Source of the DNA: Modestobacter sp. VKM Ac-2986
Lineage (GTDB): Bacteria > Actinomycetota > Actinomycetes > Mycobacteriales > Geodermatophilaceae
Assembly (NCBI RefSeq): GCF_026967795.1
Contig: NZ_JAPVBH010000006.1
Coordinates: 1 to 64,000, forward strand
Direction of reading: 5' to 3'
Length of the DNA stretch: 64,000 nt
The stretch's first letter is position 1; every line of letters starts with the position of its first letter. The notes under the pieces were generated by a model. The model was not told where the DNA came from. It was given only the letters and a program-made list of their open reading frames with translations, and searched no databases. Both the position numbers and the translations under genes were made by a program. Shown piece by piece: positions 47,780 through 56,388 of this stretch.

Positions 47780-48262
47780 CTACTGGGTGACGTAGCTCGT
47801 GTACCAGATCTCGTAGACGTCGCCGTGGTAGGCCTCGATGACGGCCTCCTCGAAGTGGGCCTTCATCGCCTCGCGGTTGTTCTGCACGTCGGGCAGGGCC
47901 GCACCGGAGAACTGCGAGATGGCGATGTCCATGGCCTTGGAGCCGTCGGGCTTGGCGCCGGCGCCGTGCCCGCCGCCGGCGTGCAGGTCGTAGGCGGCCG
48001 ACATCTGGAGGGTGAAGCCCAGCTTGAGGTAGCTGCCGCCGGCGAGGTTGATCGCCACCGGCTCGACGGCGAGCACCACGGTGCCGGCCTCGGGGGCGGG
48101 CTCCGCCTCGGCCTCGCCACTGCCGCTGAAGACGAAGAAGTACGCCGCCGCACCGATCGCCAGGACGGCGACCAGCCCGATGATCAGCAGCTTCTTCTTG
48201 CCGCCCTTCGTGCCCTCCTCGTCCGCGGGCTTGGCGTCCTTCGTGGTCCTGTCCTTGCTCAT
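47780..48262 (-). CDS. fliL: Flagellar basal body-associated protein FliL
   Basis: 160 aa with a Lys-rich cytoplasmic start (MSKDRTTKDAKPADEEGTKG), one helix (~25-45) and the periplasmic FliL domain with LAVEPVAINLAGGSYLKLGFTLQM. It supports stator function. Start ATG 48262 overlaps the motB stop by ATGA. Confidence 0.9.
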   Translation of the reverse strand: MSKDRTTKDAKPADEEGTKGGKKKLLIIGLVAVLAIGAAAYFFVFSGSGEAEAEPAPEAGTVVLAVEPVAINLAGGSYLKLGFTLQMSAAYDLHAGGGHGAGAKPDGSKAMDIAISQFSGAALPDVQNNREAMKAHFEEAVIEAYHGDVYEIWYTSYVTQ

Positions 48263-49287
48263 CCGTGTCCTCCCTCGGAGTCGGTGGTGCCGTGACCTGC
48301 GTCTTCGGTGGTGCTGACCGTGGTGGCCCCCTGCGTGCCCGCGGCCGGTGCGGCGGTGCCGTCCTGTGCCGCCGCCTCCAGCCCGGGGAGCAGGGCGTTG
48401 GCCCCGGGGGACGCGGTGGACGCCACGACGATGTCCACCCGCCGGTTGACGGTGACGAAGCTGGGGTCGCTGTCGGGGACCAGCGGCCGGGTGCTGCCGT
48501 AGCCGGCCGCCGACATCCGGTCCTCGGCGAGGCCGTCGGCCTCGGACAGGTGCCGCAGCACCGTGGTGGCGCGGATCGCCGACAGCTCCCAGTTCGACGG
48601 CCAAGGGCCGCCGCGGGTGACCGGCAGCGAGTTGGCGTGCCCCTCGACGCGGAGCGGGTTGGGCAGCGCGGACAGCCCGGGCGCCAGCGCGTCCAGCACC
48701 GTCTTCCCGGCGGGCAGCAGCACGGCGGACTCCGGCTCGAAGAGCACCGGGTCGGAGACCACCCGCACGACCAGACCGCGTTCGTCGATGACGAACTCCG
48801 CCGACCCGGCCTGGCCGGCCGCGGCGACCGCGGCCGCCAGGGCCTCACGTGCCGCCGCCAGCTGGTCGTAGACCGCCTTCGCCTCCGCGGCGGTCCGCTC
48901 CGCCTGGTCGGCGGCGACCGCCTCGGCGGCCGCGGCCTCGGCCGCGGTCTGCGCGGTGCCGTCGATCGCGGCCTCCTGGGCGACCTGGACCGGCTTGAGC
49001 GGGCTGTCGTTCTCCGTCGGGGCGTCGATGGCGGCGCCGTCGTTGAGGATGGTGACCGGCGCCCCGCCGCCCTCGCGGGCGCCCTCGGCGAAGGCGGTGA
49101 ACTTCGCCGCGTCGATGGAGCTCATCGCGTACAGCACCACGAACAGCACGAACAGCAGCGTCATCATGTCGAAGCCGGACACCAGCCACCGTTCGTGGTT
49201 CTCGTGCTCCTCGTGCTCCTCGTGCTTCTTGGCCCGGCCGCCGTGGCCGCCGTGACCGCCCTTCCCGCTCTTGCCGGTCTTGCTCAT
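48259..49287 (-). CDS. motB: Flagellar stator protein MotB
   Basis: 342 aa. The single helix carries the proton-binding Asp in FDMMTLLFVLFVVLYAMSS (~residue 40), followed by the plug region and the C-terminal OmpA/peptidoglycan domain (VRVVSDPVLFEPESAVLLPA and VEGHANSLP). The cytoplasmic N-terminus is unusually His/Glu-rich (KKHEEHEEHENHERW). Overlaps motA and fliL by 4 nt. Confidence 0.95.
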   Translation of the reverse strand: MSKTGKSGKGGHGGHGGRAKKHEEHEEHENHERWLVSGFDMMTLLFVLFVVLYAMSSIDAAKFTAFAEGAREGGGAPVTILNDGAAIDAPTENDSPLKPVQVAQEAAIDGTAQTAAEAAAAEAVAADQAERTAAEAKAVYDQLAAAREALAAAVAAAGQAGSAEFVIDERGLVVRVVSDPVLFEPESAVLLPAGKTVLDALAPGLSALPNPLRVEGHANSLPVTRGGPWPSNWELSAIRATTVLRHLSEADGLAEDRMSAAGYGSTRPLVPDSDPSFVTVNRRVDIVVASTASPGANALLPGLEAAAQDGTAAPAAGTQGATTVSTTEDAGHGTTDSEGGHG

Positions 49288-50054
49288 GCCGCCTCGCGCT
49301 CCTGCTCACTGGGCGGCACGAGGGAGGTGAGCTTGGCCCGCACGGTGCGCGGGCTGGTGCCGGCCTGGATCTCGGCGATGCCCTCGACGAGCAGCTCCAT
49401 CTGGGCGGCCTCCAGCGCGCTGACGCGCAGGATCTTGGCGCCCATCGGCAGGAACCAGAAGTTGGCCGCCATGACGCCCCACAGGGTGGCGATGAACGCC
49501 GCGGAGACCATCGGGCCCAGCGCCTCGGGGTTGCTGAGGCTGCCCATGACGTTCATCAGGCCGACGATGCAGCCGAGGATGCCGATGGTCGGCGCGTAGC
49601 CGCCCATGTTGTTCATGAACTTGGCGGCGACCTTGTCCTCGGTCTTCTTGGCCGTGATCTCGCCCTCGAGGATGGTGCGCAGGTCCTCGGGGTCGGTGCC
49701 GTCGATGCTCATCTGCAGACCGCGCTTGAGGAACGGCGACTCGATCTTCTTGACCTCGGCCTCGAGGGCCAGCAGGCCTTCCTTGCGGGCCTTCTCGGCC
49801 AGGCTGACCAGGACCTGGATCTGCTCGGTGGCCGGCGGCACCTTGCCCGGCACCAGGGCCATCTTGAACCAGGTCGGGATCTTCTTCAGGTCGGCCATCG
49901 TCTGGCTGGCCAGCGCGGCCCCGAAGGTCGCGATGATGACCAGGATGATCGCCGGGAGGAAGATCAGCGACGTGGGGTCGGCGCCCTCCAGGACCATGAA
50001 GACGAAGAAGGCGACCAGGGAGATGACGAACCCGATCAGGGTGGCGGGGTCCAT
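49284..50054 (-). CDS. motA: Flagellar stator protein MotA
   Basis: 256-aa four-helix stator protein forming the ion channel with MotB. Motifs: MDPATLIGFVISLVAFFVFM at the start, the cytoplasmic loop with EKARKEGLLALE and KRGLQMSIDGTDPEDLR, and the C-terminal GGYAPTIGILGCIVGLMNVM with proline conserved. Overlaps motB by ATGA; a 3-nt gap separates it from flbD. Confidence 0.96.
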   Translation of the reverse strand: MDPATLIGFVISLVAFFVFMVLEGADPTSLIFLPAIILVIIATFGAALASQTMADLKKIPTWFKMALVPGKVPPATEQIQVLVSLAEKARKEGLLALEAEVKKIESPFLKRGLQMSIDGTDPEDLRTILEGEITAKKTEDKVAAKFMNNMGGYAPTIGILGCIVGLMNVMGSLSNPEALGPMVSAAFIATLWGVMAANFWFLPMGAKILRVSALEAAQMELLVEGIAEIQAGTSPRTVRAKLTSLVPPSEQEREAA

Positions 50055-50057
50055 GGG

Positions 50058-50345
50058 TCAGCGCTCGTCTCGGCTCGGGAAGGGCACGACCGAGGCGTTC
50101 TCGGTCCCCTTCAGATCTGTGGTCGTGGGCGGGCGGTACTCACCGCGGTCCATCTGGAAGGCGACCGCCTGGATGCCCGCGCGGTAGTCGCGGACCTCGC
50201 GGACGACCTGGTCGACGGTCTCGGTGACGACGTACTTGGTGTCGTCCCGGAGCGTGACCACGGTGTCGGGGTGGCCCTCTACGCGCTGGATCAGCTCGGC
50301 GTTGAGCACGAAGTGCTCGCCGTTGAGGCGCGTCAGACGGATCAC
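50058..50345 (-). CDS. flbD: FlbD-like small flagellar protein
   Basis: 95 aa. MIRLTRLNGEHFVLNAELIQ is the FlbD domain found before motA in many Gram-positive bacteria (unrelated to the Caulobacter regulator). The tail is Arg/Pro-rich. Role probably in motor or operon function, unproven. Confidence 0.9.
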   Translation of the reverse strand: MIRLTRLNGEHFVLNAELIQRVEGHPDTVVTLRDDTKYVVTETVDQVVREVRDYRAGIQAVAFQMDRGEYRPPTTTDLKGTENASVVPFPSRDER

Positions 50346-50437
50346 GGGGGAGCTCCTGGGGTCGGGGCGACGGCTGCCGGTGCGGGCGTCGTCGCCGTCG
50401 CACTGGTGTCATCGGGAGGTGGTGCGGGGTGCTTGAG

Positions 50438-50480
50438 CCCGGCGGCCCGATCCCCCCGCGGGGGTGAGCGGGCCGCCGGG
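50438..50480 (-). terminator. Terminator hairpin after flgE
   Basis: A 12-bp perfect stem (50438-50449 with 50469-50480), 19-nt loop, directly downstream of flgE on the transcribed strand, before flbD. Confidence 0.75.
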
Positions 50481-50488
50481 GCCGGTCA

Positions 50489-51709
50489 TCAGCGCTTGAG
50501 CTGGACCAGGTCCTGCAGGATCTCGTCGGAGGTGGTGATCACGCGGCTGTTGGCCTGGAAGCCGCGCTGGGCCACGATCAGGCCGGTGAACTCCTCGGCC
50601 AGGTCGACGTTGGACATCTCCAGCGCCCCGGCCGACAGGGAGCCGCGCCCGCCGGTGCCGGCCGCGCCGATCAGCGGGTTGCCGGCGTTGCCGGCCGCGC
50701 GGAAGGAGCTGTTGCCGGCCTTCTCCAGCCCGCCGGGGTTGGTGAAGGTGGCCAGGGCAAGCTTGCCGAGGGACTGCTTGAGCCCGTTGGAGTAGGTGCC
50801 GACGATCGTGCCGTCGTTGCTGAGCGAGTAGCCCTGCAGGACGCCCATCGCCGAGCCGCTGTCCTCGGTGGTCTTCGCCGCGGCGTCGTTCTTGCCGCCG
50901 AACTGGGTCAGGTTCGCCAGGTCGACGGTCACGGGGCCGGACGGGCCGGTGAGGGTGAGGGGGGCCTGACCGGCGGGCAGCGTGCCGTCCGCGTTGAAGG
51001 TGATGGTGGGGGGGTTGGAGGCCATCGGCACCGGCGAGCCGGAGAAGGCGTCGGCGAACTCCACCGACCAGGTGTTCGCCCCTGCCAGCTTGGTCATGGT
51101 GACGCTGACCGGGTGGGCGTTGCCCAGGTCGTCGTAGACGCTGATCTGCGAGGTGACCGGGGTGGTCGACCCCGCCGCGGACAGGTTGCCGCCGAGCGCG
51201 AAGCCGGTGGTGGCGACCGGGGCGAGCACCTGGCCGGAGGGGATCCGCAGGTCACCGATCGGGCCGTTGACGTCGACGGTGCCGTCGGCGCCCGCCGTCC
51301 AGCCCTGCAGCTTCGCCCCGTCGGGGGTGACCAGGTTGCCCACGCCGTCCAGGTCGAAGGACCCGGCGCGGGTGAACAGGTTCTCGTTGCCCTGCTTGGT
51401 GACGAAGAAGCCGTCGCCGCTGATCATGAAGTCGCTGGCGCGGCCGGTGTTCTGGGTCGAGCCCTGACCGAAGTTCGTGGTGATGCCGGCGACCTTGACG
51501 CCCAGGCCGACCTGCGCCGGGTTGGTGCCGGCGGTGTCGCCCTGCGGCGAGGACCCGTTGCGCAGCACCTGCGACAGGGTGTCCTCGAAGACGGTCTGGC
51601 TGCCCTTGAAGCCGACGGTGTTGACGTTGGCGATGTTGTTGCCGGCGACGTCGAGCTTGGTCTGGTGGGCGCGCAGGCCGGAGATGGCCGAGAACATGGA
51701 ACGCAGCAC
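50489..51709 (-). CDS. flgE: Flagellar hook protein FlgE
   Basis: 406 aa. N-terminal rod/hook motif FSAISGLRAHQTKLDVAGNNIANVNTVGFKGS and C-terminal ALEMSNVDLAEEFTGLIVAQRGFQANSRVITTSDEILQDLVQLKR are the terminal helices of the hook core. The middle is a variable hook domain. Follows flgD after a short gap. Confidence 0.95.
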   Translation of the reverse strand: MLRSMFSAISGLRAHQTKLDVAGNNIANVNTVGFKGSQTVFEDTLSQVLRNGSSPQGDTAGTNPAQVGLGVKVAGITTNFGQGSTQNTGRASDFMISGDGFFVTKQGNENLFTRAGSFDLDGVGNLVTPDGAKLQGWTAGADGTVDVNGPIGDLRIPSGQVLAPVATTGFALGGNLSAAGSTTPVTSQISVYDDLGNAHPVSVTMTKLAGANTWSVEFADAFSGSPVPMASNPPTITFNADGTLPAGQAPLTLTGPSGPVTVDLANLTQFGGKNDAAAKTTEDSGSAMGVLQGYSLSNDGTIVGTYSNGLKQSLGKLALATFTNPGGLEKAGNSSFRAAGNAGNPLIGAAGTGGRGSLSAGALEMSNVDLAEEFTGLIVAQRGFQANSRVITTSDEILQDLVQLKR

Positions 51710-51766
51710 GGGAGGACTCCTCGTGGTCGGTGAGCGGGGTGGTGGGCGGGCGCGGCGGCCCCGGGG

Positions 51767-52249
51767 TCAGCCGGCGGGCGGCGTGGTGCTGGACGGCGTG
51801 CTCGCCGGGGGGGTGGTGACGGGGGTGGCCACCTCGGCGACGGTGATCTCGGTGATCCGGCCCAGCGGCACGGACTTGCCCCCGACGATCGCCTGGGGCT
51901 CGGAGCCGGCGGCGACGAGCACGGAGGACACCGCGCCGGTGAGCGTGGTCCCGGTGTCGTCGGTGTAGGCGACGTGCTTGCCCACCAGCGCACCGGCGCT
52001 CAGCGAGCGCTGCAGGGTCAGCAGCTCGGCGTTCTGGGCCGCGATCTCCTCGAGCTTCTCCACCTGGGTGAAGGTCGCGGTCTGGGCCATGAACTCGCTG
52101 CTGCTGGTCGGGTTGCTGGGGTCCTGGAAGCGCATCTGGGCGACCAGGAGCTTGAGGAAGGTGTCCTTGCCCATCTGGTCGGCGCGGTCGGCGCTGGGGC
52201 TGGCGGTCTGCGTCGGGGTGCCGACGGTGCCGGTGATCGGGGTGGTCAT
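51767..52249 (-). CDS. flgD: Hook assembly cap protein FlgD
   Basis: 160 aa. GKDTFLKLLVAQMRFQDPSNPTSSSEFMAQTATFTQVEKLEEI is the conserved FlgD N-domain; the C-terminal part is short and Pro/Thr-rich. It caps the growing hook. Confidence 0.92.
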   Translation of the reverse strand: MTTPITGTVGTPTQTASPSADRADQMGKDTFLKLLVAQMRFQDPSNPTSSSEFMAQTATFTQVEKLEEIAAQNAELLTLQRSLSAGALVGKHVAYTDDTGTTLTGAVSSVLVAAGSEPQAIVGGKSVPLGRITEITVAEVATPVTTPPASTPSSTTPPAG

Positions 52250-52264
52250 CGAGCGGCCTCCTGG

Positions 52265-53635
52265 TCAGACGCGGACGTCCACGCCGGACGACGTGGACGT
52301 GTCGGTGGTCGGGGTGCCGGTGGTCAGGTGCTCCGGAGCAGCTCCCCAGGCGCGGCCGCGGGGGGCCTGCTGGCCGGGCTGGCCCGCGCCCTGCTGCCCG
52401 GCGCGGGCGTCCAGCAGCTGCTGCTGGGCCGAGCGCGAGCCGGCGCCGCCGTCGCCGGGGGCGGTGCCCACCTCGAGCGAGTTCAGCGAGAGGCCGGCGC
52501 CCTCGAGGTCGCGGCGCAGGTCGGGCAGGGCGTCGAGCAGGGCCCGCCGGCTCGCGTCGTGCGCGCCGAGCAGGGAGAGGTCGAGCGCGCCGTCGGTGAC
52601 GGTCACCGCGACGGTGACCGGGCCGAGGTCGTCGGGGGTGACGACGACGGTCATCGTCTGGCTGCCGTCGGGGGCGTGGCGCAGCACCGCGAGGTGCCGG
52701 CCCAGCTGCTCGGCGACGGGCGGCTGCGGGACGGGGACGGCGGGGGTCGCCGCAGCGGCCGGCGCGGTGGACGCGGCCGGTGCCGCAGCGCCCAGGGTGA
52801 ACGCCGGCTCGGTGTCGACGGTGACCGCGGGCGCCTCGGCTGCGGGCGCGGCCGGGGCGGTGGGCTCGTCCGACGAGCCGTCGGGGGTGCCGGCGGAGGT
52901 GCCCGCCCACGCCGGGGGCGGGAGCAGCAGCGGGGTCACCTCGCCGGCCGGCGAGGTACCGGGCCCGGTGCCCGGGCCGGAGGTGGTGACCGGCGCCGGG
53001 TCGAGGACGACGGTGAGGGCGGGGAGTGCGGGGTCCTGGTCGACGGCGGCAGCCGGGTCGGCGGGGACACCGGCCCCCGGCTGCGGGACGGCTGGGCCGG
53101 TCGCCGGGACGGGCAGCGGGGGAACGGTGAGCGCGGGGACGGGCAGCGTGGCGGCCGGCAGCTCGCCGGTGGGGCCGGCCACGGTGGCCGCGACGACGAC
53201 GGCGGCGGGCAGGGCCGCGGCGGGGTCGGCGACCTCCCCGGCGGGCGCGGTGGCCACCGGGGCCGCGGCGGCCAGCAGCGCCCACAGGCCCGGCGGCAGC
53301 GGGACGGGGACGGCGGCGTCGGTCGCGGGCTCGGTGTCCTCCGCGGGTCGCTCGCCGTCCGCGGGGTCGGTCGTGGTGGCGTCGGTGGCCGGCGTTGTCG
53401 CGTCGTCCCGGACCGGGGTGCGGTCCGTCGCGTCGGTCGTGGCGCGGTCGCTGCGGGCGCGGGCGCGGGCCGCGTCGTCGGCGCGGCTGTCGCGGGGGGT
53501 GTCGCGGCTGGTCTGCAGGGCGCTGTCGAGCGCGCTGGCGAAGGCCGGGGCGCTGTCCGGGGACGAGGACGCCGCATGGCGGGCGCCGGCGCGGGTCGCG
53601 GCCGGCACCGGGGGGAGGACCGAGGGAGCTGTCAT
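52265..53635 (-). CDS. fliK: FliK-like hook-length control protein
   Basis: 456 aa; ATG 53635 overlaps the previous stop by ATGA. The first ~330 residues are Ala/Pro-rich and low-complexity, as in FliK rulers. The C-terminal ~110 residues form the conserved domain with RHAPDGSQTMTVVVTPDDLGPVTVAVTVTDGALDLSLLG and RRALLDALPDLRRDLEGAGL. Terminates hook growth with FlhB. The low-complexity part differs in length across species. Confidence 0.88.
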   Translation of the reverse strand: MTAPSVLPPVPAATRAGARHAASSSPDSAPAFASALDSALQTSRDTPRDSRADDAARARARSDRATTDATDRTPVRDDATTPATDATTTDPADGERPAEDTEPATDAAVPVPLPPGLWALLAAAAPVATAPAGEVADPAAALPAAVVVAATVAGPTGELPAATLPVPALTVPPLPVPATGPAVPQPGAGVPADPAAAVDQDPALPALTVVLDPAPVTTSGPGTGPGTSPAGEVTPLLLPPPAWAGTSAGTPDGSSDEPTAPAAPAAEAPAVTVDTEPAFTLGAAAPAASTAPAAAATPAVPVPQPPVAEQLGRHLAVLRHAPDGSQTMTVVVTPDDLGPVTVAVTVTDGALDLSLLGAHDASRRALLDALPDLRRDLEGAGLSLNSLEVGTAPGDGGAGSRSAQQQLLDARAGQQGAGQPGQQAPRGRAWGAAPEHLTTGTPTTDTSTSSGVDVRV

Positions 53636-54600
53636 GACCAGGCCTTCGCGGTGTCGGTGACCTTCTGGACGTAGGACTTCGTCTCGCCGTACGGCGGCAC
53701 GCCACCGGCGCGGCTCACCGCACCGGGGCCGGCGTTGTACGCGGCGAGCGCGAGCTCGGTCGAGCCGAACTGCTGCGTGAGGCTGCTGAGGTAGCGGGCC
53801 GCGCCGTCGATGGAGGACGCCGGGTCGCCCGCGTCGACGCCCAGGCTCTTCGCGGTGGCCGGCATGAACTGCATGAGGCCCCGGGCGCCGGCCGGGGAGA
53901 CCGCCGAGCTGTCGAAGCCCGACTCGGTCTTCGCGACCGCGGCCAGCAGCGCGGGGGAGACCCCGTGCCGCGCGCCGGCGGAGGCGAACAGGTCGGCGTA
54001 GGGGAGGCCGGCGAGGGCCCCGCCGCCGGCGGGCGGAGCGGTCGCGGCGGCCGCGCCGTCGGGCAGCACCCGGCGGATGAGGGTCGGGGTGCCGACGTCC
54101 TGCACCTTCACCACCTCGCCCTCCTGGGGCGCGGCGATCATCTTGCCGCCGCCGAGGTAGATGCCCACGTGGTCGATGCCGGCGCGGGAGGACGAGTGGT
54201 CGAACAGGACCAGGTCGCCGGGCTGGGCCTCGGCGAGGGAGGCGACCGGGCGGCCGGCGGTGGCCTGCTGCGCGGAGGTGCGCGGCAGGTCGATGCCCAG
54301 GTCGGCGTAGACCCGCTGGACCAGCCCGGAGCAGTCCAGCCCGGAGGCGTCGGTGCCGCCCCACTTGTAGGGGACGCCGAGGTACTTCGTCGCCGCGCCC
54401 ACGACCTCCGCGCCGGTCCCGGTGTCGGCGCCGGCCGGGGCGGTCGCGGGCGCGGGGGCGGCGGTGGCCGAGGCGGTGCCGGTGAGCCCGGCGGCCGTGG
54501 CGGCGCTGGTCCAGGAGGCGGCCGGCGCCGCGGGCACCGGCGGCAGGAAGCGGGCGTGGATCGCGCTGATCCGGCTCTGGACCGCGGCTAGTCCGTCCAC
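53632..54600 (-). CDS. NlpC/P60 endopeptidase - lytic transglycosylase fusion
   Basis: 322 aa, GTG 54600 with GGAGGAGGAG close upstream and overlapping fliJ by 13 nt. Residues ~70-185: NlpC/P60 domain with catalytic Cys (GLDCSGLVQRVY) and His (IDHVGIYLGGGK). Residues ~205-318: SLT transglycosylase with the catalytic Glu in VAKTESGFDSSAVSPAGARGLMQFMP and the AYNAGPGAV motif. Both catalytic sets look intact. Position in the flgB-flgE operon suggests it opens peptidoglycan for the rod, the role FlgJ has elsewhere. Confidence 0.88.
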   Translation of the reverse strand: MDGLAAVQSRISAIHARFLPPVPAAPAASWTSAATAAGLTGTASATAAPAPATAPAGADTGTGAEVVGAATKYLGVPYKWGGTDASGLDCSGLVQRVYADLGIDLPRTSAQQATAGRPVASLAEAQPGDLVLFDHSSSRAGIDHVGIYLGGGKMIAAPQEGEVVKVQDVGTPTLIRRVLPDGAAAATAPPAGGGALAGLPYADLFASAGARHGVSPALLAAVAKTESGFDSSAVSPAGARGLMQFMPATAKSLGVDAGDPASSIDGAARYLSSLTQQFGSTELALAAYNAGPGAVSRAGGVPPYGETKSYVQKVTDTAKAWS

Positions 54601-55040
54601 GTCTCCTCCTCCTCCGTCGTCCGGGTGCTGTGCGCGCCGGTGACCAGGTCGTCGATCGCCCGGGCCTCGGCCGCGTCGGCGGCTGTCTGCAGTGCGGACA
54701 CGTGCCGCTCCCGCAGGCGTTCCAGGGCCTTGGTGCGCTGCGCGGCGGCTGTCCACCGTGCGCGCACCAGTTCGGCCTGCTCCGCCTGGGCGAGTGCGAG
54801 TGCCCGTGCAGCAGACACATCGGCAGCCGCGGCGGCCGACGCGACCATCGCGGCGATGAACGCACCGCCGGAGGGGTGCGCGGGCAGCGCCCGGGAGGTC
54901 AGGGCGACGGCGGCCCGCTCGGCCCGCTCGGCCGCCTCGGTGGCCTGCTGGGCGGCCTGGGCGGCCGCGAGGGCGGCGGTCCGCTCCTCGGTGCGGCGCA
55001 GCCGGAGCACCGGTTCCAGCCGGAAGGCGGGCTGCTTCAC
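54588..55040 (-). CDS. fliJ: Flagellar export chaperone FliJ
   Basis: 150-aa coiled coil, Ala/Glu/Arg-rich, beginning FRLEPVLRLRRTEERTAALA, the FliJ pattern. It lies between fliI and the murein hydrolase, its usual place. Helps FliI/FlhA use export substrates. Confidence 0.85.
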   Translation of the reverse strand: MKQPAFRLEPVLRLRRTEERTAALAAAQAAQQATEAAERAERAAVALTSRALPAHPSGGAFIAAMVASAAAAADVSAARALALAQAEQAELVRARWTAAAQRTKALERLRERHVSALQTAADAAEARAIDDLVTGAHSTRTTEEEETWTD

Positions 55041-55080
55041 GACGCGGTGCCGGGGTCGCCGGTGGTCCCGCGACGGGGGC

Positions 55081-56388
55081 TCATGCGGCGGTGGCGAGGG
55101 CGTGCAGTCGGGCGAACGCCTCCGGTGGCGGGGTGGCGTCCTCGACCGACTGCCGCAGGAAGGCGTCGATCGCCGGCACCAGCCGGCGGGCGCGGTCCAC
55201 GAGCGGGTCGGTGCCGGTCTGGTAGGCGCCGATCTCGATGAGCTCCCGCACGTCGCGCAGCGCGGCCATCATCCGGCGCACCTCCCGGGCGTCGGTCATC
55301 TGCGCACCCGGCACGATCGTGGTGGCCACCCGGGAGATCGACTCCAGGACGTCGATGGCCGGGAAGTGGCCCTGGGTGGCGAGCTTGCGGGTGAGCACCA
55401 CGTGCCCGTCCAGGATCGACCGGGCGGTGTCGGCGATCGGCTCGTTGTGGTCGTCACCCTCCACCAGCACGGTGTAGAGCCCGGTGATCGACCCGGTGGT
55501 CGACGTCCCGGCCTTCTCCAGCAGCTTGGGCATCATCGCGAAGACGCTCGGCGGGTAGCCGCGGGTGGCCGGCGGCTCACCCGCGGACAGGCCGACCTCG
55601 CGCTGGGCCATGGCGGTGCGGGTGATCGAGTCCATCATCAGCAGCACGTCGCGGCCCTGGTCGCGGAAGCCCTCGGCGATCCGGGTGGCCACGAACGCGG
55701 CCTTGAGCCGCACCAGCGGCGGCTCGTCGGAGGTGGCGACGACGACGACGGTGCGCGCCATGCCCTCCGGGCCCAGGTCCTCCTCGAGGAACTCCCGGAC
55801 TTCCCGCCCGCGCTCGCCGATCAGCCCGATCACCCGGATGTCGGCGTCGGTGCCGCGGGTGATCTGGCTCATCAGGGTCGACTTGCCCACGCCGGAGCCG
55901 GCGAAGATGCCCAGGCGCTGGCCGCGCCCGATCGGGACCAGGGTGTCCAGCGCGCGGACCCCGGTGGCCAGCTGCCGGTCGACCCGGGCGCGGGTCAGCG
56001 CGTTGGGCGTCTCGCTGGTGAGGTCGACGAAGCGGGTGGTGCCGCCCAGCGGCGGTCCGCCGTCCATCGGCCGGCCCAGGCCGTCGAGCACGCGGCCGAG
56101 CAGCTGCTCGCCGACGGGCACCTGCAGCGGCATGCCGGTGGCCCGGACGCGGGCGCCGGAGCGCACCCCGGACAGGTCGCCCAGCGGCATGCAGGTCAGC
56201 CGGTCCTTGCTCAGGGCGACGACCTCGGCCAGCAGCGGCCGCGGCCCGGTGGCCACCTCCACGAGGTCACCGACCGCGGCGGCGACGCCCTCGACGGTGA
56301 GGGTGAGCCCCATCGCGCCGGTCACCATGCCGGTGAGCTGCGGGCGGGCGGCCGCGCGGGCGCGGGTCAGGACCTCGGTGGCGCTCAC
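55081..56388 (-). CDS. fliI: Flagellar export ATPase FliI
   Basis: 435 aa from GTG 56388, overlapping fliH by GTGA. Walker A GIFAGSGVGKST (~residue 165), Walker B DVLLMMDSITRTAMAQREVGLSAGEPPATRGYPPSVF, and RELIEIGAYQTGTDPLVD at the C-terminus. Energises substrate unfolding at the export gate. Complete length for the family. Confidence 0.97.
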   Translation of the reverse strand: MSATEVLTRARAAARPQLTGMVTGAMGLTLTVEGVAAAVGDLVEVATGPRPLLAEVVALSKDRLTCMPLGDLSGVRSGARVRATGMPLQVPVGEQLLGRVLDGLGRPMDGGPPLGGTTRFVDLTSETPNALTRARVDRQLATGVRALDTLVPIGRGQRLGIFAGSGVGKSTLMSQITRGTDADIRVIGLIGERGREVREFLEEDLGPEGMARTVVVVATSDEPPLVRLKAAFVATRIAEGFRDQGRDVLLMMDSITRTAMAQREVGLSAGEPPATRGYPPSVFAMMPKLLEKAGTSTTGSITGLYTVLVEGDDHNEPIADTARSILDGHVVLTRKLATQGHFPAIDVLESISRVATTIVPGAQMTDAREVRRMMAALRDVRELIEIGAYQTGTDPLVDRARRLVPAIDAFLRQSVEDATPPPEAFARLHALATAA

